Both the position numbers and the translations under genes were made by a program. Below are positions 1-7,881 of a stretch of DNA of 64,000 nt, piece by piece. The stretch comes from Candidatus Bathyarchaeota archaeon (GTDB taxonomy: Archaea > Thermoproteota > Bathyarchaeia > 40CM-2-53-6): NCBI GenBank assembly GCA_005888635.1, contig VBAW01000018.1, forward strand, positions 1 to 64,000, written 5' to 3'. Numbering within the stretch: position 1 is the first letter of the stretch; each line of letters starts with the position of its first letter. The notes beneath the pieces are model-generated. The model had not been told where the DNA came from, made no database searches, and was given only the letters and a program-made list of their open reading frames with translations.

Positions 1-175
1 CATCCCAGGCTTCATCGAAGCAACCACAGTACCCGGACAGTTCGACATCGTAGCACTCTGGCAAGCAAAGACCTCTGAAGAAATCGTGAAGAATTCCGTT
101 GAGAGAGTTACAACTCTCCCAGGCATCTTCAAGAGCGAGACACTTCTCGCTTACGCACCATTCTTCAAAGCGTAA
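1..175 (+). CDS. Lrp/AsnC-type ligand-binding domain protein (3' part only)
   Basis: The window opens inside an ORF in frame 2 that ends at TAA 173-175. The 57 visible residues (IPGFIEATTVPGQFDIVALW then LPGIFKSETLLAYAPF) match the RAM/AsnC effector-binding fold: a beta-strand carrying the G-x-FD-hhh motif, a helix (EEIVKNSVERV) and the 'LPGI..SETL' segment. Such domains bind amino acids or similar small effectors and form oligomers. The 5' part lies outside the window, so I cannot tell whether a DNA-binding HTH is attached or whether this is a stand-alone RAM domain. The C-rich and T-rich stretch just after the stop (about 199-217) may act as a terminator. Confidence 0.7.
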   Translation, partial: IPGFIEATTVPGQFDIVALWQAKTSEEIVKNSVERVTTLPGIFKSETLLAYAPFFKA

Positions 176-352
176 AAATCCAATATAGCTCCGTCGACCT
201 TCCCCCCCTTTTTGCGGGATCCGAAAGGATATCTGGATAGAAAGATTCTAGTCAGCAGTTTGACGATTATTCGGAAAGCGAACTCGGGTTCGGAATCAGC
301 TGAACCAAGATTAAAGCGGAATCCTCACGGCATTTTTTTCGGCACACCTAGC

Positions 353-919
353 TCAGTCTGGTGTTTTGAGCCGCTTTCGCACAACTAGGTACCAGTCGGC
401 GTCGCGGTGTGTACTGAAACCATTCTTGAGATACATTGACAACGGTCCCGGAAAATTGTAAGCGGCCGACTCTGGCTTCTTGACCGGATAAGCTTCAGCA
501 CACTCTAATCCTTGTTCGGAGAATTTCTTGCATGCATCGTTCAGTAGCTGGGAGGCGACTCCCTGGTTGCGATGCGTAGAGGCTATTACGAAGCAGACGA
601 TTGAACCGACTCGCTCGTACTTATCGGGACCCGGGCTCATCAGCCACTGGACTCCAGGGTAGCTGCTGCGAGGAGCCGCGTTACACCAGCCAACCGGTCT
701 TCCGTTATCATAGGCGAGGAATCCGTGCATCCTATCCTCCTCGATGAGGCTTGAGGCCTCGCGACGACTCTCAGCCTTTCCCTTGTTGTTTGCGAAATGA
801 TAGGCTGAGCAGTAGCAGTCAGACCAGTCAGGATTGTCAGCGAAAGCAACAGTGTCGAAGAAGTGTAGAAAGTCGTCCTTCAGAGACGGCGTCAGTTCCT
901 TGACGACCAGCTCTCGCAT
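353..919 (-). CDS. GNAT family N-acetyltransferase
   Basis: A 188-residue protein with the GNAT acetyl-CoA-binding motif A, seen as a hydrophobic strand followed by STHRNQGVASQLLNDAC (about residues 112-130), the R/Q-x-x-G-x-G/A pattern for pyrophosphate binding. A motif-B-like segment near the C-terminus (AAYNFPGPLSMYLKNGFS) is also present. The N-terminal part has two close cysteines (DCYCSAYHF), as in a GNAT subgroup whose members often carry a 'C.C..h' stretch. The substrate cannot be inferred. It is a single gene facing away from the MerB-like pair on the same strand, with a gap of about 100 bp. Confidence 0.8.
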   Translation of the reverse strand: MRELVVKELTPSLKDDFLHFFDTVAFADNPDWSDCYCSAYHFANNKGKAESRREASSLIEEDRMHGFLAYDNGRPVGWCNAAPRSSYPGVQWLMSPGPDKYERVGSIVCFVIASTHRNQGVASQLLNDACKKFSEQGLECAEAYPVKKPESAAYNFPGPLSMYLKNGFSTHRDADWYLVVRKRLKTPD

Positions 920-1021
920 GGGACGTGCTTGATAGTGTGCTCTTTGATATCAGCATTCTGCCTGCGAAACTTTTCGTTTCAAGTTTCCTAAATCCTTACT
1001 GTGTCGGTAATCTAGGAAGGT

Positions 1022-1447
1022 TCATGCTGGTGATACTTTTCTTGGAGGCCGTTTATTCAGAGAATCCATGTATTCCGGCAGCGAGATCACTAGTCCCGGT
1101 TTTCCGGTATAGTTTGATAGCCACTTTGTGAGGCAATCTTTCTTGTCAAAAATATGGGTCGAATCACACTTGATGCTCATACGTCCCGGCGCTTGCTCGA
1201 GTTCGACGACGTGAAGCGCTGGGTCCTTCGGGGCAAGATCTTCGATTCGTCTATTGTCGACGTGGAAACGGGTGACGGTCCCGCATATGGGGCATCGAGC
1301 TTCGGCCCTGAGGTCTGTCTTTAGCCCGTTGATGAGGATGTCCGCTCCACACATGACATAGACATCTCCTCTTTCCGGCAGAATCATTCGGTATAATGTT
1401 GGGATGTCGGAGAATCCGACCAGTCTGATGGGACCATAAAACGCCAT
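1022..1447 (-). CDS. MerB-like alkylmercury lyase family protein (short form)
   Basis: A 141-residue protein resembling the catalytic domain of organomercurial lyase. MerB uses two Cys and one Asp to cleave the C-Hg bond. Here C33 and D36 lie in VMCGADIL, with the spacing of MerB Cys96 and Asp99, and C94 in MSIKCDSTHIF sits where MerB Cys159 is expected. An extra CPIC motif (about residues 52-55) lies where MerB has its structural Cys. The N-terminal winged-helix domain of MerB (about 80 residues) is missing, and the protein begins at the AFYGPIRL strand. It follows the MerA-tail ORF by 19 nt and is probably co-transcribed. Activity is inferred from conserved residues only; these short MerB relatives may have another role. 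Confidence 0.75.
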   Translation of the reverse strand: MAFYGPIRLVGFSDIPTLYRMILPERGDVYVMCGADILINGLKTDLRAEARCPICGTVTRFHVDNRRIEDLAPKDPALHVVELEQAPGRMSIKCDSTHIFDKKDCLTKWLSNYTGKPGLVISLPEYMDSLNKRPPRKVSPA

Positions 1448-1466
1448 ATCTTTCAGACCTCGTCAT

Positions 1467-1664
1467 CTACTCCGCGCAGCAGCTGAGCTCGTCTATGTCC
1501 TTCCGGAAAGAGGTCGCGACCAGCTTGATGGATTCCGTCATTGTCGGGAAGACGTGTACCGTGTCGATGATGTCGTCTATCGTCAGTCTGTACTTGACTG
1601 CGAGAACTGCCTCGTGGATAAGATCGGCTGCAGTATTATTGTCGGCGCTGGTTGGAGGCGTCAC
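1467..1664 (-). CDS. Stand-alone MerA C-terminal tail (Cys-Cys) peptide
   Basis: A 65-residue ORF that matches only the last part of mercuric reductase: ADLIHEAVLAVKYRLTIDDI, then FPTMTESIKLVATSFRKD and the terminal SCCAE with the vicinal Cys pair. In MerA this tail takes Hg(II) from the cytoplasm and passes it to the active site of the partner subunit. The FAD and NAD(P)H domains are absent, and a TGA sits four codons upstream of the start. The GTG start is preceded by a strong Shine-Dalgarno sequence (GGAGGTGA, about 9 nt upstream), so the fragment may be expressed as a real small protein. It could equally be a deletion remnant that kept or gained an SD. The MerB-like gene follows 19 nt downstream. 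Confidence 0.6.
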   Translation of the reverse strand: MTPPTSADNNTAADLIHEAVLAVKYRLTIDDIIDTVHVFPTMTESIKLVATSFRKDIDELSCCAE

Positions 1665-1785
1665 TGGGCGTAGTCACCTCCGAGTCCCGAGGCGAGGCTA
1701 GAGTTGAACGATTGGTCAACCCCGAAAAGATAGAAATCCCGTGTCTGAGCACCCGGACCGGCGCGATAAAGATAGCTCGTGCTAA

Positions 1786-1902
1786 ACCTTCTCTTCCAGC
1801 ATAATCAACGTAAACAAGGGTGACACCCTAGTAATTCGCTTCTACAACCCGACTGACGCAAGTCATACCTTTACGATGCACCGTGCCCTGGTGCGTTCTT
1901 GA
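1786..1902 (+). pseudogene. Cupredoxin-like domain remnant
   Basis: No start codon is present, but between a TAA (1783-1785) and a TGA (1900-1902) the frame reads IINVNKGDTLVIRFYNP then DASHTFTMH. This is the typical N-terminal half of a plastocyanin-like domain, where the first copper-ligand His lies in the 'hTFt' strand. The second half, with the Cys/His/Met ligands, is missing. I read it as a degraded blue-copper gene. It lies between the MerA tail and a small DNA-binding-like protein, in a stretch that looks eroded. Confidence 0.4.
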
Positions 1903-1941
1903 AAAAAGAAGGGTTGAGGGAGCCTAATTCCGCGTAACTTG

Positions 1942-2178
1942 TTAGTCTCGTAGTCTGCCTACTGCTTGGAGAATGTGCTCCCGGCTGCTGACTTGCTGGT
2001 ATGGCCGGATCTTCTCTGTGTTTCCATTACTGTTCTGTTTGGCTGGGGGGTTGATCTTGACCCAGTCTGGTATGATTACGGCTCTGATTAGTTCTTGGAC
2101 CGTTATGCCGCGGTCCTCGGCTTCGTTTGTTAGGAGTTTGAAGTTCTCGTCGCGGAGGGAGAGCATGAATTTTGCCAA
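1942..2178 (-). CDS. Small ribbon-helix-helix-like protein
   Basis: About 78 residues if started at TTG 2178 (AKFMLSLRDENFKLLTNEAE then GITVQELIRAVIIPDWVK). The pattern of a short strand followed by two helices, with 'RGITVQELIRAVIIPDWV', resembles small archaeal MetJ/Arc-type proteins. The ORF track start at 2223 adds 15 residues (MNCCHRTTPFQ) that look non-native. An AGGTGA motif lies 4 nt before the TTG, which supports the shorter start. The C-terminal half is polar and possibly disordered. A role as a DNA-binding regulator is inferred from the fold pattern only. Confidence 0.55.
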   Translation of the reverse strand: MAKFMLSLRDENFKLLTNEAEDRGITVQELIRAVIIPDWVKINPPAKQNSNGNTEKIRPYQQVSSREHILQAVGRLRD

Positions 2179-2351
2179 AGAGTCACCTAATTGGAAGGGA
2201 GTTGTTCGATGGCAGCAGTTCATATAAAGATTCCGAAAAAAAGTACGGATGATTTCCTCTCAAGAGAGTAAAAACATTGGAAGGAATACCTATCAGTCCG
2301 TGACCGCTTCTCCGTTCCGAGGATAGAGCGTCCCGTTCGACCGCGTCTGCC

Positions 2352-3104
2352 ATGAGAGATCCAATAGAACTTCACCTCAATGAAGCTCCGAAGCTCCGCA
2401 GTCCAATCCTCATCGCTGGGCTACCGGACAGTGGACGCGTCGCGAAGATCGTCCTCGACCATCTTGTCAAGACCCTCAAAGCCGCCCCGCTCGGCTACCT
2501 TCACTCCGACTATCTTCCGCCTCGCGTCCTCTTGAAACCTGACGGGACCCCGGAATTGATGAAGCATGAATTCTACTACTGGGTCAACAGCGATGAAGCT
2601 GGCAACGATCTAGTTCTATACACCGGAGACGCTCAACCCATACTTCCAGAAGGAGCCTTCCGACTCTCTGAGGCTGTGGTCGACCTAGCGGAACGACTGG
2701 GCGTTGGCACATTGATCACTGTCGGGGCATTCATTACTGGTAGAATTTCTGATAACCCCAAGGTCTACGGGGCAGCCAGCGAGTCCGATCTCGTCAAGGA
2801 ACTCAAAGCTCTAGATGTTCAGATCATAGACAGCGGCGCAGTAACCTGGATGAACGGCCTAATCCCCGGCCTCGCCAAAGTCCGAAACCTCAAGGGGCTA
2901 TTCCTTTCCGGGGAAACCTCCGGTTTCATGGTTGATCCGAGAGCGGCTATGATAATTCTCCGGGTCCTGATACGTAAGCTCGGGTTACAGATTGAGATGA
3001 AAGAGTTGGAAGAGCAGGCGAAGGAGATTGATGATGCTCTCAAGAAGGGCAATGACAAGGAATCTTCGGCGGCCCAGCCGGGCAAGGCAAAGTACGTCGG
3101 ATAG
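2352..3104 (+). CDS. PAC2 family protein (proteasome assembly chaperone-like)
   Basis: A 250-residue protein of the archaeal PAC2 family. It has the SPILIAGLPDSGRVAKIVLDHL opening, a central GVGTLITVGAFITG strand-turn and a late GLIPGLAKV...KGLFLSGETSGF motif that corresponds to the family's 'G..G.L......a..LlgeT.g' signature. The C-terminal 45 residues form a charged helix (KELEEQAKEIDDALKKG), probably a coiled coil. In eukaryotes PAC2 helps assemble the 20S proteasome; in archaea the role is unproven. Length is normal for the family. The ATG start is the first Met in the frame, and the gene is followed by ogt on the same strand after about 90 bp. Confidence 0.85.
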   Translation: MRDPIELHLNEAPKLRSPILIAGLPDSGRVAKIVLDHLVKTLKAAPLGYLHSDYLPPRVLLKPDGTPELMKHEFYYWVNSDEAGNDLVLYTGDAQPILPEGAFRLSEAVVDLAERLGVGTLITVGAFITGRISDNPKVYGAASESDLVKELKALDVQIIDSGAVTWMNGLIPGLAKVRNLKGLFLSGETSGFMVDPRAAMIILRVLIRKLGLQIEMKELEEQAKEIDDALKKGNDKESSAAQPGKAKYVG

Positions 3105-3159
3105 AGTCTATTCCTAGCGTTAGTCTACCTATTTTGACCGCAAGATTTGGAGTCAAACC

Positions 3160-3166
3160 TTTATTT
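3160..3166 (+). promoter_or_regulatory. TATA-like box of ogt
   Basis: TTTATTT is centred about 29 nt before the ATG at 3192, the usual archaeal TATA-to-TSS distance. This suggests a leaderless or near-leaderless transcript for the alkyltransferase gene. Confidence 0.5.
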
Positions 3167-3191
3167 TTGATTACTCTCCCGTGATCGGGCC

Positions 3192-3770
3192 ATGCTTTCA
3201 ACTCAAGCGGCAGTAGTCGCAAATCGGCTAGGATCTGTGATTGACGGGAAGCTTGTTCGTACCAAGATTAGCACTCCTCTCGGGTCGATGATCGCCGTTG
3301 CGGATGACGCAGCATTATTCCTACTCGAATTTGAGAATCGTGTGGCATTGACAGGCGAGCTTCGTCGTCTAGAGCGAAACTTTGGACTGATCGGGTCAGG
3401 AGGCAACACTGTTCTAGAAATGCTCATCTCTCAGCTCGACGATTATTTCGCCGGCGAGTCTGCAGATTTCCAAATCCCTACGACCCAGCATGGCACAGTG
3501 TTCGAAGAATCCGTCTGGAGGGCCTTGAGACAGATTCCTCTTGGACAGACGCGTAGCTATGGTGACATCGCTGAAGTGATTGGACAGCCCGCGAAATCCC
3601 GCGAGGTTGGACAGGCAAACGGTGCTAACAAAATATCGCTCGTTGTGCCATGTCATAGAGTGATTGGTTCGGATGGATCGCTCGTCGGGTACGGCGGAGG
3701 AATATGGCGGAAAAAATGGCTTCTGGATCACGAACGACGGTACGCGTGGACCTCGTTCGAACATAGTTAG
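3192..3770 (+). CDS. ogt: Methylated-DNA--protein-cysteine S-methyltransferase
   Basis: Transfers the alkyl group from O6-alkylguanine in DNA to its own cysteine in a suicide reaction. The active-site motif PCHRVIG is present with C154, followed by GYGGGIWRKKWLLDHE. The DNA-binding HTH (TRSYGDIAEVIGQPAKSREVGQANGAN) carries the Tyr and the finger Arg expected in the family. The N-terminal domain of about 100 residues is also present, so the 192-residue protein is full length. A TATA-like box 29 nt upstream supports the first ATG. It stands alone between the PAC2 gene and a toroid protein. Confidence 0.93.
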   Translation: MLSTQAAVVANRLGSVIDGKLVRTKISTPLGSMIAVADDAALFLLEFENRVALTGELRRLERNFGLIGSGGNTVLEMLISQLDDYFAGESADFQIPTTQHGTVFEESVWRALRQIPLGQTRSYGDIAEVIGQPAKSREVGQANGANKISLVVPCHRVIGSDGSLVGYGGGIWRKKWLLDHERRYAWTSFEHS

Positions 3771-3803
3771 ATAACAATCAACGCTCACGAGTAGTGACCC
3801 TGT

Positions 3804-4811
3804 ATGAAAGATCCTACTCTTAGCTGGCTTCTTGATTCCAAGGACCCATCGGTTAGGCATCAGGTTCTCATCGATCTGCTCCACAGTCCAAAGGATGCGA
3901 AAGATGTCTTGGCAACACGTGAGAAGATTCCAAACTACCGGCCGGTCAAGAAGATCATCGCCACCCAGACAAGCAAGGGTATCTGGTCTCCCACGGAGTC
4001 CTGTTATCGTCCAAAATGGACGTCAGCCGTCTGGCCTCTAGCACTTCTCGGAGAGATGGACGCTCCGCCCGATCATAGGATCAGTTCGGAATGCGAGAGA
4101 TTTCTCGACCTTCACCAGACAGAGACAGGCGCCTTCGCCTGCCCGAGCAAGGTCGAGGAGAGCAAGAGATGGGACGAGCCGTGTCTCACAGGAAATATGA
4201 TTCGGACCTTGATCAAGTTCGGCTACTCTAATGACCCGCGGGTTCGAAGAGCCATCGACTGGCTGCCGAAGGATCAGCTGGAAGATGGCGGCTGGAACTG
4301 CGACCATCCTGAGAAGAAAGTGAAGCATAGTAGCTTCATGTCCACTATCGAGCCGTTATGGGCCTACTCTGAGATTCCAAGACAGAAATGGACCCGCAAA
4401 ATGAAACAGTCAATCAGTGAGGGAGCAGAATTTCTCCTAATGCACCACATCTACAAGTCAGACAACCACCACTGGCAGGAGACCTATCCATTCTTCACAA
4501 AGCTCCACTTTCCAATGTACTACTTCTACGACATCCTCCACGCGCTGCGTGTGTTGACGAAGCTTGGCTATGAAGACGATGAGAGGACTAGGAGCGCCGT
4601 TCAGCTACTATTGTCAAAACGCAGACCCGATGGCGCTTGGAACCTCGAAGGCGACTGGTATCGAGAAGGCGACTTCTTCTATCCCAGCGGCAAAGGCCGA
4701 AAGGCACCCGTAGCGGTTGAAGAGATCGGAAAACCCAGCAAGTGGATCACTCTGAACGCTTACAGGGTCTTGACCCAGACTGGCGACCTTGACCTAAACC
4801 AAGACTCCTAA
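3804..4811 (+). CDS. Alpha/alpha-toroid protein (prenyltransferase/terpene-cyclase-like repeats)
   Basis: A 335-residue protein with repeated helical units that end in QxxxGxW-like motifs: IIATQTSKGIWSP, LHQTETGAFACP, LPKDQLEDGGWNCD and LLLSKRRPDGAWNLEGDW. These are typical of squalene-cyclase and protein-prenyltransferase beta-type (alpha/alpha)6 barrels. The DxDD acid motif of the cyclases is not apparent, so this is not an obvious terpene cyclase. Similar archaeal and bacterial proteins are annotated only as prenyltransferase-like or hypothetical. Conserved Cys and His residues (GGWNCDHPEKKVKHSSFMST) hint at metal binding. It has no functional neighbours. Confidence 0.7.
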   Translation: MKDPTLSWLLDSKDPSVRHQVLIDLLHSPKDAKDVLATREKIPNYRPVKKIIATQTSKGIWSPTESCYRPKWTSAVWPLALLGEMDAPPDHRISSECERFLDLHQTETGAFACPSKVEESKRWDEPCLTGNMIRTLIKFGYSNDPRVRRAIDWLPKDQLEDGGWNCDHPEKKVKHSSFMSTIEPLWAYSEIPRQKWTRKMKQSISEGAEFLLMHHIYKSDNHHWQETYPFFTKLHFPMYYFYDILHALRVLTKLGYEDDERTRSAVQLLLSKRRPDGAWNLEGDWYREGDFFYPSGKGRKAPVAVEEIGKPSKWITLNAYRVLTQTGDLDLNQDS

Positions 4812-4833
4812 TGGATGCAATCGATTAACCCAA

Positions 4834-5247
4834 CTATTCGTTTCTGGTTTTCTTGGTAAGAGTAGTGAGGTGAGTGAGCACACAGTGCCACCGCCCATCC
4901 TCTTTGACGAAGACGTCCGTGGCTCTCTCGTGTGTCGTGAACTCTTTCCCCAAATATATTGTCCTAGTATGAGTAACTGCGGTGACAGTAGCAGTGTTTG
5001 GGTAGGTGCGTACTCGAATATCCTCGGAGTCCATGGCTTCATGCTTCAACGCGCCCGACTTTATCACGGCGAGGAAACGCGACCTGTCAATAACACCTCC
5101 ATCAGGATCGATAATTATCCAATCGTCAGAGAGTAAGCGTCCGATGGCATCCGCATCATTCCGGATCATCGCTTCTCCGAATCTTCTTTCCAGTTCTAGA
5201 ATCGCCTCTTGCGCTGCTCGATCTGTCTCAGAGCTCATCATGTACAC
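4834..5247 (-). CDS. SnoaL-like/DUF4440 nuclear transport factor 2 family protein
   Basis: A 137-residue alpha+beta cone protein. An N-terminal helix (AILELERRFGEAMIRNDADAIGRLLSDDWIIIDPDGGVID) is followed by strands ending in RATDVFVKEDGRWHCVLTHLT, the classic DUF4440 pattern. Members act as small-molecule-binding or ketosteroid-isomerase-like proteins, and function cannot be predicted here. The ORF begins MYMMSSET, and the Met at residue 4 is as likely a start as the first. It is convergent with the toroid gene, with only about 20 bp between the stops. Confidence 0.8.
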   Translation of the reverse strand: MYMMSSETDRAAQEAILELERRFGEAMIRNDADAIGRLLSDDWIIIDPDGGVIDRSRFLAVIKSGALKHEAMDSEDIRVRTYPNTATVTAVTHTRTIYLGKEFTTHERATDVFVKEDGRWHCVLTHLTTLTKKTRNE

Positions 5248-5393
5248 CGTCTATCTGAATGCAGAGCAGACCTATTTGTTTCGACGATTGACTCGAATTG
5301 ACAGTGGGCAGAGTTTTCTATTTCGAGACCCGAGAGAACGGTGCGTTCTCTCTCGCGCCGTTGTGTGAACGCTATTCGGCGATTTTCGGCTGG

Positions 5394-5686
5394 TCAGGTT
5401 AGCTTTCCAAGGAGAACTTCCCAAGGATAAATTTCGAGCGTGCGAAGCACTCCGGTGCGCATCCAAGGGTCTTCAGCGAGTCTCTTTCGCAGGACCACCT
5501 CATTAGGTGCATCAAGGACGAGCATGGCCCTTATGTTTCGAGTATTTCAACGGACCACCCAGAATCACAAAGTGTTCGTCGGCGAGAGCATCGATGAACA
5601 CGGCATGTTCAGTCCACCGTTTCTGATCTCGCATCGACCGCTTCCCACGCCGGTCCTTGTTCCTCGATCACGACGAAATATGGCAT
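5394..5686 (-). pseudogene. YciI-family protein, broken by two frameshifts
   Basis: This is missing from the ORF track because the frame changes twice. Reading the minus strand gives MPYFVVIEEQGPAWEAVDA in frame one, then MRDQKRWTEHAVFIDALADEHFVILGGPL in a second frame, then RAMLVLDAPNEVVLRKRLAEDPWMRTGVLRTLEIYPWEVLLG in a third frame up to TGA 5394. Joined, this is a complete YciI-like domain of about 97 residues, with the usual EHAxFIDALADE helix and the terminal dodecin-like strands. Each junction skips one base. Either the gene is dead or the assembly has two indels. Confidence 0.7.
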
Positions 5687-5784
5687 TTTTCCCACCTATA
5701 CCTTACCAATTGGCTGTGAATCGGTTTCGCCTAGCCAAAGATAAATGACTGTTCGTCACGAGAGGCCCTTGGAGTTCACTTTCG

Positions 5785-6465
5785 ATGATGGCATTGAAGA
5801 GTCGAATGGTCGAATTCAAAGCAGAAGGCAGACCGGGAAACGGATACCTGTCATCGCCCGAAAAGCCCCGCGGGGGAGTCCTCGTTCTGCATGCTTGGTG
5901 GGGACTCAACGATTTCTTCAAAGGCTTCGCAAACAGGCTAGCCTCTCAGGGATTTCTCGCACTAGCGCCAGACCTTCATGACGGTGCTGTAGCAACGTCC
6001 GTAGAGGGGGCGAAGGAACTCCGGTCAAAAATCGCTGACGAGAGAATAAAGCAGATAGTCCTAGGAGCGACCGACTACCTACGAGCAGACCCATCAATAT
6101 CCGGACACAAAATCGGCGTCGTGGGATTCTCCATGGGAGCAGCATGGTCCTTCCTACTGAGCACGCTGAAGCCTGAAACTGTTGGAGCAGTTGTTGTCTT
6201 CTACGGGAGCTACCCCATAGACTTCTCTAAGTCTCAAGCATCCTATCTAGGACATTACGCGCCCGGTGATGAGTGGGAGCCGCTGGCGGATGTGCGGGCT
6301 ACAGAGGAGAAGATTCGCGGGGCCGGAAGGGAAGTCGCGTTTCACTTCTATCCTGGAACGAAACACTGGTTCGTTGAAGAGAATCGGCCGGTAGAATACA
6401 ATCGGGAAGCATCAAACCTAGCATGGAAGAGGACGCTAGAGTTCCTCGACAGCAAACTACGGTAG
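5785..6465 (+). CDS. Dienelactone hydrolase family alpha/beta hydrolase
   Basis: A 226-residue alpha/beta hydrolase of the DLH family. It has the oxyanion and early-strand motif GVLVLHAWWGLNDFFKGFANRLASQGFLALAPDL, a nucleophile elbow GFSMGAAW with S116, an acid D162 (APGDEWEP) and H194 (GTKHWF). Classical dienelactone hydrolase uses Cys as nucleophile, whereas this protein has Ser, so a general esterase or hydrolase role is more likely. ATG codons at 5785, 5788 and 5806 (M1, M2, M8) are all possible starts; I keep the track start. It is monocistronic, convergent with the DUF1579 pair. Confidence 0.85.
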   Translation: MMALKSRMVEFKAEGRPGNGYLSSPEKPRGGVLVLHAWWGLNDFFKGFANRLASQGFLALAPDLHDGAVATSVEGAKELRSKIADERIKQIVLGATDYLRADPSISGHKIGVVGFSMGAAWSFLLSTLKPETVGAVVVFYGSYPIDFSKSQASYLGHYAPGDEWEPLADVRATEEKIRGAGREVAFHFYPGTKHWFVEENRPVEYNREASNLAWKRTLEFLDSKLR

Positions 6466-6546
6466 TCCGCTGTATTCTAGTTACCGTGCTGGTCGGTTTC
6501 CAAACATAACGAGCTCCCTCTCGAAGTCCGACACCGCTCCCAGTGC

Positions 6547-7103
6547 CTATTTTTCGGGGCTAATTCTTACAGCCCATATTCTCTGGTCGAGGTGCCATGT
6601 CTGTCCTTGGTCGCGGGACTCGACGGCCCTCCAATTGAACGAGTTAGGTGTGATCTCTGAAAAGATCCAGCGCTCTAGAAAACCGTCTGCGTTTTTGCCC
6701 TCGAGAATAATCTCATCGCCCGCCCTTCGTGCTGTAAAAGTCTGCACCACACGACTCAAGGGCGCGATCCATACACAATGCCAAGCGTCAATGTTCGGAT
6801 CGTAGAATCGCACCATCGTCCCAAACCCGGTTCGTGGAAACCCGGGCGGGGGGTCCAGAACGACGCCCGTCATGGCATCCTGTATGGCTGTGCCGCCGAG
6901 AATCCATCCAAAGTGGATTTCTCCTTTCGCCTTAGCAGTAGTTCCATCCCACGTAGGAAATACTGTGACTCGTACTGCCAGTTGCCTGCAAACTGGCCAA
7001 AAAGCATCAGTTTGTCCTTCAGTTCAGAATAAGGGCCGTCCGCCTCGAGACTCCTCATCATCGGTCTCTCGGTTGATTCGATCGGCTCCCTCGCCGTTTG
7101 CAT
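6547..7103 (-). pseudogene. DUF1579-like protein, frameshifted copy
   Basis: The N-terminal half lies in one frame (MQTAREPIESTERPMMRSLE then LKDKLMLFGQFAGNWQYES, ATG at 7103). The rest lies in another frame (VFPTWDGTTAKAKGEIHFGWIL through WIFSEITPNSFNWRAVESRDQGQTW to 6547). The shift falls near 6965. Joined, the protein aligns end to end with the intact neighbour at 7154-7696 (FGQFVGDWEMD, KAKGEIHFGWILNGRGVQD, WIFSEITPASFRWRAVESRD). It is therefore a tandem duplicate that has either decayed or contains a one-base assembly error. The track ORFs 6547-6873 and 6870-7235 are its two halves. Confidence 0.7.
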
Positions 7104-7153
7104 AATCTCTCTATCTCTCGAAGGGATACTTACTGGCAAATTTTCGACTGTTG

Positions 7154-7696
7154 CTATGGTTTGCTGCGGCAAGCGTGCATTTCCTCTGTGACCGTCCAAG
7201 TCCTCTCTTTGTCCCGAGATTCGACGGCTCGCCATCGGAAGGATGCTGGAGTAATTTCTGAAAATATCCAGTGTTCAGAATAGCCTTCCTTAGTCTCGCC
7301 TCTCAGGACAATTTCCTCCCCCTCTTTCCTCGCTACGAAGCTTTGCACGATTCCTTGCTTGGGCGATATCCAGATACTGTGCCAGGCGTCTATCTTCGGT
7401 TCATAGTATCGGATCGTCGTCCCAGATGGGATCGCTCTTCCTGTCCGCTGATCCTTACCCATCCAGACGTCCTGCACGCCCCTTCCGTTTAGAATCCAGC
7501 CGAAGTGGATCTCGCCCTTGGCTTTGATCTCTGTTCCGTCGGGCTGTGGATAGCGAGCGTCCATTTCCCAGTCGCCCACGAACTGGCCGAAGAGCATCAA
7601 CTTTTCCTTGAGTTCCGGGAATGGACCTTCCGCTCCCAATCCTTTGATTGTCCAAACCTGACTTTGTTGTTTTGAACCAGCTAACTCGTTCATCAT
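7154..7696 (-). CDS. DUF1579-like protein
   Basis: A 180-residue beta-rich protein. The core motifs are LMLFGQFVGDWEMD, KGEIHFGWILNGRGVQDVW, TTIRYYEPKIDAWHSIWISP, GEEIVLRGE and HWIFSEITPASFRWRAVESRD. They match the DUF1579 (lipocalin-like) layout, where 'G.W......' is followed by a barrel. Function is unknown, and no signal peptide is evident. A frameshifted paralogue follows directly downstream on the same strand, which points to tandem duplication. Confidence 0.75.
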   Translation of the reverse strand: MMNELAGSKQQSQVWTIKGLGAEGPFPELKEKLMLFGQFVGDWEMDARYPQPDGTEIKAKGEIHFGWILNGRGVQDVWMGKDQRTGRAIPSGTTIRYYEPKIDAWHSIWISPKQGIVQSFVARKEGEEIVLRGETKEGYSEHWIFSEITPASFRWRAVESRDKERTWTVTEEMHACRSKP

Positions 7697-7808
7697 GAGC
7701 TTCTAGACTCGGGCGTTTTCAGATAAGCGATTCGCTGTCAAACAACGGCTATTTCGGGACACTTGTACCAGTTTACTGTTCGAACTCATTGACTTGCACG
7801 ACGGTTAT

Positions 7809-7835
7809 TTGACGGCACGCGGATTATGCCGCCAT
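7809..7835 (+). repeat. TTGACGGC direct repeat, unit 1
   Basis: A 27-nt unit beginning TTGACGGC and continuing ACGCGGATTATGCC. It abuts unit 2 exactly, so the two lie head to tail with a 27-nt period just before the Bat-HTH gene. It is a candidate regulator-binding site. Confidence 0.55.
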
Positions 7836-7862
7836 TTGACGGCTAGCGGGATATATCCTCCG
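7836..7862 (+). promoter_or_regulatory. TTGACGGC repeat unit 2 overlapping the TATA box of the Bat-HTH gene
   Basis: This unit begins TTGACGGCTAGCGGG and contains ATATAT (7851-7856), centred about 28 nt before the ATG at 7882. Proteins bound at the repeat would overlap the TATA box and so could control transcription of the downstream regulator, possibly by autoregulation. Confidence 0.5.
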
Positions 7863-7881
7863 CGAGTCCCATTCTTATGCA

